From positions 67,805,220 to 67,869,219 of the forward strand of contig NC_089788.1 of assembly GCF_040412425.1 (NCBI RefSeq): a stretch of DNA of 64,000 nucleotides, given 5' to 3'. Source of the DNA: Macrobrachium rosenbergii. Lineage: Eukaryota > Arthropoda > Malacostraca > Decapoda > Palaemonidae. Shown here one piece after another: positions 49,311-58,861 of the stretch; positions within the stretch are counted from its first letter, which is position 1, and every line of letters starts with the position of its first letter. Below the pieces are notes generated by a model. It did no database searches. It was not told where the DNA came from and saw only the letters and a list, made by a program, of their open reading frames with translations. A program made the translations under genes and the position numbers.

Positions 49311-50995
49311 TCTCACCTTTATATGTTTGTGTCTTTCTTGTATCCCTTCTTTTTCATGTCTTGAGGAACTAGTTATTTTTACCGTTATATGTTTGCGTCT
49401 TTCTTGTTCCCTTGTTTTTCAAGTCTTGAGGAACTAGTTATTTCTTACCTTTCCATGTTTGTATCTTTCTTGTTTCCCTTCTTTTTCGAGTCTTGAGGAA
49501 CTGTTATGTCTTTCTTGTTTCCCTTGTTTTTCAAGTCTTGAGGAACTAGTTATTTTACCTTTACATGTTGTGTCTTTCCATTTTTGAGTCTTGAGGAACT
49601 AGTTATTTTTATCTTTTGTTTTCAAGTCTTGAGGAACTAGTTATTCTTACCTTTACATGTTGTGTCTTTCTTGTTTTTTCGAGTCCTTCTTTATGAGTCT
49701 ATGTCTTTCTTTTTTTGTTTTTTCGAGTCTTGAGGAACTAGTTATTTTTACCTTTATGTGTCTGTGTCTTTCTTGAGCCCCTTGTTTTTCAAGTCTTGAG
49801 GAACTAGTTATTCTTTTATGTTGTGTCTTTCTTGTTTCTTATTTTTCGAGTTCTTGTTTCTTTCTTGTTTTTCAAGTCTTGAGGAACTGGTTATTCTTAC
49901 CTTTACATGTTGTGTCTTTCTTGTTTCCCTTATTTTTCGAGTCTTGAGGAACTAGTTATTTTTACCTTTATGAGTCTGTGTCTTTCTTGTTTCCCTTGCT
50001 TTTCAAGTCTTGAGGAACTAGTTATTTTCTTAACTTTATTTTTGTCTGTGTCTTTCTTTCTTGTTTCCCTTGTTTTTCAAGTCTTGAGGAACTAGTTATT
50101 CTTATTTTTACTAGTTATTTTTACTTTATGTGTCTGTGTCTTTCTTGTTTCCCTTGTTTTTCAAGTCTTGAAGGAACTATGTTGTTTTACCTTTATGTGT
50201 CTGTGTCTTTCTTGTTTCCCTTGTTTTTCAAGTCTTGAGGAACTAGTTATTCTTACATGTTGTGTCTTTACATTTTTCGAGTTGAACTAGTTATTTTTCT
50301 TGTGTCTTCTTGTTTCCCTTATTTTTCGAGTCTTGAGGAACTAGTTATTTTTACCTTTATGAGTCTGTGTCTTTCTTGTTTCCCTTGTTTTTCAAGTCTT
50401 GAGGAACTAGTTATTCTTACCTTTACATGTTGTGTCTTTCTTGTTTCCCTTATTTTTCGAGTCTTGAGGAACTAGTTATTTTTACCTTTATGTGTCTGTG
50501 TCTTTCTTGTTTCCCTTGTTTTTCAAGTCTTGAGGAACTAGTTATTCTTTTTACACTTTCTTGTTTCCCTTATTTTTCGAGTCTTGAACTAGTCTTTTGA
50601 GTCTTGTTTCCCTTGTTTTTCAAGTCTTGAGGAACTAGTTATTCTTACATGTTGTGTCTTTTTGTTTCCCTTATTTTTCGAGTTGTGAGTCTGTGTCTTT
50701 CTTGTTTCCCTGTTTTTCAAGTCTTGAGGAAGTCTTGAGGAACTAGTTATTTTTACCTTTATGTGTCTGTGTCTTTCTTGTTTCCCTTGTTTTTCAAGTC
50801 TTGAGGAACTAGTTATTCTTACCTTTACATGTTGTGTCTTTCTTGTTTCCCTTATTTTTCGAGTCTTGAGGAACTAGTTATTCTTACCTTTACATGTTGT
50901 GTCTTTCTTGTTTCCCTTATTTTTCAAGTCTTGAGGAACTGGTTATTTCTTACCTTTTCATGTTTGTGTCTTTCTTGTTTCCCTTATTTTCCAAG
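49311..50995. repeat. Minisatellite of about 65-bp units, about 25 copies
   Basis: The unit contains TGTGTCTTTCTTGTTTCCCT, TTTTTCAAGTCTTGAGGAAC and TAGTTATTCTTACCTTTA. Two variants (TTTTCAAGTC with TACATGTTGTGT, and TTTTCGAGTC with TATGTGTCTGTGT) often alternate, giving a dimer of about 130 bp. Many units are internally deleted. In one frame it reads as a repeated LSCFPYFSSLEELVI peptide over two to three units, without start context or a long continuous frame. Confidence 0.95.
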
Positions 50996-51806
50996 GCATC
51001 GCTCGGTGTGCAGATAATTTGTTTTATTATAAATAAATAGTTTTGTGTGTCAGTTTGTTTATTTGTGTACAAGTTATATATTTTGTGCTGAAAAGTCTCG
51101 TACAGGTAGCGTGGAAAATTCAGGTGGAAGAGCTGCCGATTTTGTGTGTTATCACGAACTGACGAGAAAGACTCGTGTAGTCTCCATTTTTCAATTCCAG
51201 ATTTATACTTTATATTTGCGTATGAAAGTGTTTGTTTGTTTGTTTGTTGTCCTTTGCCGTCAAGATACGTTCTTGCCTCGACGACTGTCAGCTTTCGCCT
51301 TCCATCCCAGTTTTTGTAAGCACGCAAAGGTGGGATTCTTAAACTTATCCCCTTTATTGCATATAAATTTTCGAGTTTCGTGCCGCCTGTCGACCTGTTT
51401 TAAATTCAGCCGGGAGCTCGCGGAAATATATGATGCGGGCTCCAGCTAATGCCCTTTGCTAAGCTTAGTTTAGCAGGACAAACTAGAGCCGGGCACTCGA
51501 CAGAAGGAGAGAGATTTGAATATTATTAAGGGGTCTTGGAGAAAAGAGGGAGAAGATGCAGTGCACAAAAAGGGAAAGAGTCGAAAGACCCATTAAGTCT
51601 TTCTATGACGAAGGACCCTCGTTTAATATTGAGTGATTTTGTCGAATGCGCTTCTCTAATGTATGGGAAGATATAGTGAAAGTAATTGTGCATCTTGTAT
51701 TGTGTATGGTGGTCAAGCGTGATATTCGATTAACTGTTTATGGACATGTATGTACTCCTTCGGTGTATGTGATCATGTAGATCTGTTTATAAGAGCTATT
51801 TTATCA
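50996..51806. other. Unique sequence, nothing recognised
   Basis: A plus-strand open frame of 134 codons (51045-51449) is the longest non-repetitive one outside the mobile elements and the receptor exon. It has no recognisable domain, signal peptide or splice context, so it is not called as a gene. Confidence 0.4.
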
Positions 51807-52230
51807 TTTTTAGTTTTCTGTAAAAGAAGACTATTGTGCCGGCTTTGTCTGTCCGTCCGCACTTTATTCTGTCCGCACTTTTTCTGTCCGCCCTCAGATC
51901 TTAAAAAAACTACTGAGAGTAGAGGGCTGCAAATTGGTATGTTGATCATCCTCCCTCCAGTCATCAAACATACCAAATTGCATCCCTCTAGCCTCATTAG
52001 GTTTCATTTGATTTAAGGTTAAAGTTAGCGATAATCGTGCTTCTGGCAACGATATAGGATAGGCCACCACCGGTCCGTGGTTAAAGTTTCATGGGCCGCG
52101 GCTCATACAGCATTATACCGAGACCACCGAAAGATAGATCTGTTTTCGGTGACCTTGATTATACGCTGTAGCGGCTGTACAGAAAACTCGATTGCACCGA
52201 AGAAACTTCGTCGCATTTTTTACTTGTTTA
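51807..52230 (+). repeat. Hairpin element (family H), copy 5
   Basis: Nearly full length. Has AGTTTTCTGTAAAAGAAGAC, the central inverted repeat, then CACCGAAAGATAGATCTGTT and GCTGTAGCGGCTGTACAG. It ends GAAGAAACTTCGTCGCATTT. Confidence 0.9.
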
Positions 52231-52463
52231 TTCTTGCAATCATTGGTATTCAGGATGAACATGACTTTATATGGAAAACTTCAGTGGGGCCATAATCTTG
52301 CCTAACAAACTTCCACCGGAAAAAAAGGAACAGAAGAAAGAAGGTTAATTAAGAGTAGGACGAAAATGACCAGATTGTTAACAAAAAGGGTTCATATATA
52401 AGTAGATGTTGTGCTAAATAGAAAATTAGGTGATAAGTGGATAAATATTCAAGAGCACGAAGA

Positions 52464-52785
52464 ACCCCGTAGGGGGGTGGCGCCTTCAGTGCACCTCACG
52501 GGGTGCACTGTAGGCATTACTAAAGGTTCTTTGCAGCGTCCCTTCGGCCCCTAGCTGCAACCCCTTTCATTCCTTTTACTGTACCTCCATTCATATTATC
52601 TTTCGTCCACCTTGCTATCCGTCCTCTCCTAACGATTATTTCTTAGCGCAACTGCGAGGTTTTCCTCCTGTTACACCTTTCAAACCTTTTGCTCTCAATT
52701 TTCCTTTCAGCACTGAATGACCTCATAGGTCCCAGCGCTTGGCCTTTGGCCTAAACTCTATATCCCATTCCATTCCAAGAGAACG
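52464..52785 (+). repeat. Dispersed repeat family D, copy 3
   Basis: Starts CCCCGTAGGGGGGTGGCGCC and keeps GGGGTGCACTGTAGGCATTA, GGCCCCTAGCTGCAACCCC, CACTGAATGACCTCATAGGT and GGCCTTTGGCCTAAACTCTA. This is the most complete of the three copies. Confidence 0.85.
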
Positions 52786-53283
52786 GAGAAGGGCCATGTG
52801 TACCCATTTGCAAAGTCATACCAGTCGTGGGGTTTGAGTTCCCTTAGTAAAAGAGAACCCTGTTTATATATAATTATCACTCACACAAGGCCAACAGATA
52901 CGGCTCGTGACCTGACCCAGATGCAATAAATAACGGCATAGATAGTCCTGTTAATGAAGTAGGTCGTCATTGAAACTCATCAAATTTCAATCACTTTATG
53001 TATTTTTAGGAATATATATGGGTGAAGGCCAGTTAATGATGCTTTATTGCCGTTACTTGGAAACATGTTATTAAGTTTTGAATTCTGGCAAGTTGTCTAT
53101 AGTGCGTTTTTTTTAGCTGAAGGTAAATATCCGCTGTTGATATCATTGCAAGTTCTACGTTGCTTCTGATTGGTTGTTGCATTTAAGTTGTTACTAATGA
53201 TTGGTAATAAGTTTCATGAGCTGCTGCCAATTAGGATTAGCGTCAGTGACACTGGCTGTGGATATTTAGCTTCAGCTCCAACG
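52786..53283. other. Unique sequence, nothing recognised
   Basis: No supported feature. Confidence 0.4.
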
Positions 53284-53755
53284 AGTAAAAAATGCGCCAA
53301 GTTTCTTCGGCGAAAGCGAGTTTTCTGTACAGCCGCTACAGCGTATAATCAAGGTCACCGAAAACAGATCTATCTTTCGTTGGTCTCGGTATAATGCTGT
53401 ATGAGCCACGGCTATGAAACTTTAGTTAGTTAACCACGGCCTGGACCTCTGACCCTTTTGGTTCTTCTCCTGGGATATGAAACTTTAACCACGGCCTGGT
53501 GATGGCCTATCCTATATCGTTGCCAGAAGCATGATTATGGCTAATTTTAACCTTAAAATAAAAACTACTTAGGCTAAAGGCTGCAATTTGGTATGTTTGA
53601 TGATTGAAGGGTGGATGATCAACATACCAATTTGCAGCCCTCTAGCCTCAGCAATTTTTAAGATCTAAGGGCGGACAGAAAAAGTGCGGACAGAATAAAA
53701 TGCCGACGGACATACAAAGCCGGCACAATAGATTTCTTCTACAGAAAACTAAAAA
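53284..53755 (-). repeat. Hairpin element (family H), copy 6, inverted
   Basis: The only minus-strand copy. It starts (plus orientation) with AATGCGCCAAGTTTCTTCGG and ends with CTACAGAAAACT. About 50 bp near 53425-53485 are a local duplication (GAAACTTTA...ACCACGGCCTGG appears twice). Confidence 0.9.
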
Positions 53756-54231
53756 AAGTAATGGTCTTCATTTTTTTAGACCACTGTTAATATTTGAAAT
53801 AAATAATTTATTGAATCAAGCTAATTCTTGCTGTGCTGAATTATTCACACTAAATGAATTACAAGGTCATTGTTATCGGCATCGCCCAGCTTGCCTGCAC
53901 CGATTTGGTCCCCGAGGGCTTCCAAATATTGCAGGTCAGGCATGAATGTTGCATCTAATTATAACAGCATCACTGTCTAATGCCAGCATCTGCATCGAGT
54001 ACCAGTGTTACTGCCTGACTGGAATATTGAATATGTAATTTCCTTCTAAATTTCTGTTCTCCGGAACTGTTTTCGGAATTGTACATTTTGTTGCTTGCAG
54101 TTATTTACGCTCTGTATATTATTTTTCTTCTTCGGAAGTTTAGAGAGCTTTGTAATAAAAATTTTGGCTTGGTACTTAAGAATGTGCAATCATATTGAAT
54201 AATAGATAAAATCATAATTATAATTTGAATG

Positions 54232-54233
<2 letters not shown>
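53756..54233. other. Unique sequence, nothing recognised
   Basis: No supported feature. Confidence 0.4.
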
Positions 54234-54267
<34 letters not shown>

Positions 54268-54281
54268 GTTATTATTATTAG
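54234..54281. repeat. (ATT)n microsatellite
   Basis: About 45 bp with one GTT interruption. Confidence 0.9.
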
Positions 54282-54620
54282 ATAAAGAATTTTCTGTTAG
54301 GTAATTTGGATGCCTTAACATCTTAGTTTAATGCAGATATATTAATGATGGATATATTTACTAATTACCATCTGGTATCTATATTTACACTTTCAGTGCT
54401 AATGACTGTCTCGCGGGAAGTGTCATTAAATATAAATTAGGTGTACCCTAAAGATTTATTTTTTTTAACAAATATATGGAATCTGCATATTTTCCAAAAG
54501 ATTTTACCTATATACGATTTTGATTTCCCAGTGAGTTCAGCTGAAATATTTCCCCGGGGCCGTTGTAATCCCTTGCATGATACCGTAAACTTGAACCGAA
54601 TTTACGGTCACATCTAGTTT
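54282..54620. other. Unique AT-rich sequence, nothing recognised
   Basis: No supported feature. Confidence 0.4.
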
Positions 54621-54850
54621 CACGGAGGGGGCGTAGCCCCCTCCGGAAGCAAGGGGTGGGGGGCCATGGAGTTGGTGTTGTTACAATATCTTCGAAGTTT
54701 TGGGGGGGTGAGTGTGAGGGGTTGGTGGTGTTACAATCACTTCGAAGTGCAAAGGAAGAAGAGGGTGGGGGGCGGTCTATGTCCTCGACTCTTGCTAGTG
54801 AAGGGGTGGGGAAAGGGGGTGGGGAGGGGGCGGCTAGGTGAGCACTGTCG
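54621..54850. repeat. G-rich segment with a short palindrome and an imperfect duplication
   Basis: Opens with the inverted pair GGAGGGGGC and GCCCCCTCC (54624-54644) around TA. It then carries repeated G runs of four or more (GGGGTGGGGGGCC, TTGGGGGGGTG, GGGGTGGGGAAAGGGGGTGG). TTGTTACAATATCTTCGAAG and GTGTTACAATCACTTCGAAG form a degenerate direct duplication. Multiple G runs on one strand could form G-quadruplexes. Confidence 0.65.
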
Positions 54851-55229
54851 ACGTCTTATTTGTGGAAGAGGTCATAAATGTCCCGCCAGGTTGATATACG
54901 CTTGGTAGGTCGGTTCTGCGTCTTTTGTCTTGCAAATTGGTAATGCATTGCTGCGCCCCGACGTTAAAGGGGAAAACGATATTGCGTTCGGCATGTCGTG
55001 TTTTATTAGGTGCTCGTTTGGGCCGTCATGTGCTTGCTTGTGTGCCTGCGTGTTTCAGATCTTGCGTTTATGTGTGTTATGCATGTGTGTATACTGTATA
55101 CAGTATATATGTGTGTATATTTACGTATATATATATTTATTTATGTAAATATATATATATAATATATATGTACATGTATATATGTATATATATAATGTAT
55201 ATATATGTATATGTGTATATATATATATG
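54851..55229. other. Unique sequence then TA/TATG-rich DNA
   Basis: No gene. Imperfect TA, TATG and TGTA runs occupy about 55080-55229. Confidence 0.5.
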
Positions 55230-55959
55230 TATGTATGTATGTGTATGTACATGGATGTATGTATGTATAGTTTTCGTATTCTCGCTGGAAAAAATTTGAA
55301 AATAAATGCTATTAGTGATTATCGTTCACATTTAGCTTAGCATGTGACGTATGACTCCCAACTTCTTTTATATAATATATACAAAACCAGGAAGATGCTT
55401 TACCTATGCACGCCAGCGATTCTAATCTTAGCTCAGCCCTTTCGTCATGAATAGTGAACCTGCAGGTAAATGACAAAACCACCAAAGGAGGAATAAAGAA
55501 AAATAATGCGAGCAATAGGTACGTCGGAAAAGGTGTTTTCTTCACGGGCATCGGGCAGGGAGGTAGCCGCATTTATAGAAGCTTCTCGGAACAGCTTCAG
55601 AGTTATGCTTAATGATCGAAGGACATCAGTTATTTTTATTAGTTTTGTGTAATGTAAATGTTTCTCATTCGCCTTCTAACGGAGAATGATGTAGGGAAAG
55701 AATACCGTACTGGAAGGTTGCTGAGGTTGGGTGAGGGGCCCCAAAAAATTTTGGAGTCTCATGAAGCGAGATGATTGCAAATTCAAAATTTTTCCCAGCT
55801 TAATTATTGATATTTCTCGCTCTCTGTAAACACACACACGCACACACTCACCTTATATATATATATGTATATATATTATATATAAATATATATAGGCTAT
55901 ATATATATATAGTATATATAAGTATATATATATGTTTGTGTGTGTGTATGTATGTATAT

Positions 55960-56160
55960 AAATATAAATAATAAACATATGAGCACATTCAAATTTTATG
56001 CCTTAAATAACCCATTAATAACGAATTCATTTCAATATGGGATTAACTTAAATCCAAAGGGAATTATGCTTAATAAGCACATGTACCCTGGCGAGGATTC
56101 GAAATTATATGCCCTAGTGTGGTTTACAGGGGCATTATTCGTTGCGATGTCTTAATAGCT
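55960..56160 (-). mobile_element. tRNA-derived SINE (family 2), diverged
   Basis: Plus-strand CCAAAGGGAATTATGCTTAA and GGCGAGGATTCGAAATTATA correspond to the body and degenerate box B of the copies at 25653 and 46142. A TA-rich patch lies at its 3' side (about 55855-55935). Confidence 0.5.
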
Positions 56161-56387
56161 GAATGGATAAATAAATATAAATGTAATTATATGTATTTCA
56201 AACGGGCACAACATGGCTACTGTATTAATATGTTGCAATGCACATGAATGGAGACTGGATACTAGTACAGTGCACCTTTTATGGCCATTAGATCACTGGC
56301 ATCGATTTTCTTTAGGCAACTTAGCGTTACACCATCGAGCAGATTTTGAAAGGTCGATTCTATTGTTGTGTCCTTGTTTGGGACATC

Positions 56388-56459
56388 TCCTCCTCCTCCT
56401 CCTCCTCCTCCTCCTCCTCCTCCTCCTCCTCCTCCTCCTCCTCCTCCTCCTCCTCCTCC
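56388..56459. repeat. (TCC)n microsatellite
   Basis: About 72 bp pure run inside the foldback loop. Confidence 0.95.
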
Positions 56460-57290
56460 AGAAAGGCTTGATAATAATGTTCTCTTTGTTTAGCTAAACG
56501 GACATCGGAAATCATGAATGCGGCACTGCAGCCCAGTTCACTCTTCCATTTCGAAAATGAGGTTGAATTTGGCATCATTCTGAATTTGATGTTTACTGAA
56601 ATTATTTCGTGTGGTAAAGACTTATTTTCTAGCCATAACTATGTTAATTTTAATGGGGAATTTATGGGCAATACTTTTGGTTAAATATTGAGGCCAGTAG
56701 ATAGGGAAATCCATAGTCATGCATTTGGAAAGTAAGATAGCCTATGCTCTTTAAAAAATATCATGTCATTAGAGTTGGAGAAAGGGGGAGCAGGGTGAAT
56801 TATAGAATCCCTTTTATATAAGCAGCGATTTGAACATTTTTAACAAATTTTGGTTATACTGTATTTTTTTGTTTTTGTTACTAAAGGGTTCCGTTTAAGC
56901 TCGTTAAGCATAACTTTGAAGCTGTTCCGAGAAGCTTCTATAAATGTGATTACCTCCTGCCCGATACCCGTGAAGAAGACACCTTTTCCGCTGTATCTAT
57001 TGTTCGCATGATTTTTCTTTATTCCTCCGTTGGTGGTTTTGTCATTTACCTGCACGTTCACTGTTCATGATGAAAGGGCTGAGCTAAGAATAGAATCGCT
57101 GGCGTCCACAGGTGAAGCAATTTCCTGGTTTTGTAAATATTATATAAAAGAAGTTGGGAGTCATACGTCACATGCTATGTTACATGTGAACGATAATCGC
57201 TAATAGCATTTATTTTCATTTTTTCCAGCGATAATACGAACGTTATACATACATACATACATACATACATCCATGTACATATGCATACAT

Positions 57291-57412
57291 ATAGATATAT
57301 ATATATATACATTACATATATACACTATTTATATATACATATTTACATATATAAATATATATGTAAATATGTATATATTTACATATTTACATATATAAAT
57401 ATATATGTAAAT
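57291..57412. repeat. TA/ACAT-rich tract
   Basis: Interrupted TATA and TTACATA repeats with local inverted symmetry. Confidence 0.8.
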
Positions 57413-57790
57413 TTGTCTGTCCGTCTGCACCTTTTTCTGTCCGCACGTTTTTGTCCGCCCTCAGAGCTTAAAAAGTACTGAGGCTCGAGGGCTGCAAATT
57501 GGTATGTTGATCATCCATCCTCCAATCTTCAAACATACCAAATTGCAGCGCTCTAGCCTCTGTAGTTATTTTATTTAAGGTTAAAGTTATCCATAATCGT
57601 GCTTCTGGCAACGTTATAAGATAGGCCACCACATGGCCGTGGTTAAAGTTTCATGGGCCGCGGCTCATACAGCATTATACCGAGACCACCGTAAGATAGA
57701 TAAATTTTCGGAGGCCTTGATTATACGCCGTAGCCGCTGTTTAGAAAACTCGATAGCGCCGAAGAAACTTCTGCGTATTAAACTTGTTAT
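57413..57790 (+). repeat. Hairpin element (family H), copy 7, 5' truncated
   Basis: Begins at TTGTCTGTCCGTCTGCACC without the AGTTTTCTGT start, and the left boundary meets TA-rich DNA. The central inverted repeat and the 3' hairpin are kept in mutated form. Confidence 0.9.
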
Positions 57791-58295
57791 CTAAAGAAAA
57801 TGAATTTTCCAATAATTTTTTTCTTTCGAAAAAGTAGTTCAGCGCTTACCGCAAAGTTTCCCTTCAGTAAAGTGTGTGCAAGGTAAAAGTACAGTGAATT
57901 TACCTTAAAGGAAGATGTTTTTCCTTTCATAGCCTTTTTTTAGTCGGCAGATTCTTCTGTAAATGGGGGTTTATTCTTAAAGGTTGGTTTCCCTTTAGGG
58001 GGTTTTCTTAAATTTTCAAAATTTTCCTTGTAAGGGCTGTTTACTTCTGAAAGTAAATTGGGGTTTCTCTTACCATATAATTTTTTTTGTTGGAAGATTC
58101 AGCATTTTTTGAGGGAATTTCGATGTTCCTTCTAAACACTTTCTGTTAGGAAATGCAGAACCTGCTCTTTATCAAGATTTTTTTTTCAAGTCCCTTGTGT
58201 TTTCACACATACAGAAGGTTTTTCCTAATGAAATTCAGTGTTGTTTACTTTGTATAAAAGGCGTTTCTCTCATTTCGGTTCCCAAGACGGACTGC
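57791..58295. other. Unique AT-rich sequence, nothing recognised
   Basis: No supported feature. Confidence 0.4.
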
Positions 58296-58709
58296 TTTTT
58301 AGTTTTTTGCGAAAGAAAACTATGGTGCCGGCTTTGTCTGTCCGTCCGAACTTTCTGTCCACACTTTTTCTGTCCTCCCTCAGATATTAAAAACTACTGT
58401 GGCTAGAGGGCTGCAAATTGGTATGTTGATCATCCACCCTTCAGTCATCAGACATACAAATTGCATCCCTCTGGCCTCAATAGTATTTATTTTATTTAAG
58501 GTCAAGTTTAGCCATAGTCGTGCTTCTAGTAATGATATAGGATAGGCCACCACCAGGCCGTGGTTAAAGTTTCATGGGCCGCGGTTCATACAGCATTATA
58601 CCTAGGCTACCGAAAGATAGGTCTGTTTCGGTGGACTTGATTATATGCTGCAGTCGCTGTACAGAAAACTCGATGGCGCCGAAGAAACTTCGGCGCACTG
58701 TTTACTAGT
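58296..58709 (+). repeat. Hairpin element (family H), copy 8
   Basis: Starts AGTTTTTTGCGAAAGAAAAC. The central arms pair (CTACTGTGGCTAGAGGGCTG against CATCCCTCTGGCCTCAATAG, with mismatches). It ends GGCGCCGAAGAAACTTCGGC, a near-perfect terminal hairpin. Confidence 0.9.
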
Positions 58710-58861
58710 TACTCCTTCTGATAATCAATTGCGTGACCAACAGTTTGTTTTTAACGTACTAAATGCAAGTCTAAATTTCAGTTGTATTTGCATTATTACA
58801 ACAGCGGTATTTACATTCCTGTTGCTGACAAGATGGGCAACGCGTATATTTTTTTTGAAAC

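Larger units (their letters stand above)
55230..57290. mobile_element. 2-kb foldback with inverted arms of about 385 bp
   Basis: The left arm (55230-55613) is the reverse complement of the right arm (56904-57290) with roughly 10% differences. GAAGCTTCTCGGAACAGCTT pairs with AAGCTGTTCCGAGAAGCTTC, and the outer ends are (GTAT)n against (ATAC)n. The 1.3-kb middle holds a TA-rich patch, a diverged SINE and a (TCC)n run. No transposase is seen, and no target duplication can be confirmed in the tetranucleotide flanks. It could be a foldback transposon or an inverted duplication. Confidence 0.8.

Noticed and set aside
49907..51017. Repeated LSCFPYFSSLEELVI frames as a membrane or leucine-rich protein
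   Set aside because: Produced by the 65-bp minisatellite, with short frames that stop after two or three units.
51045..51449. 134-codon open frame as a gene
   Set aside because: No start context, domain, signal peptide or splice partners. Length alone is not enough in this much sequence.
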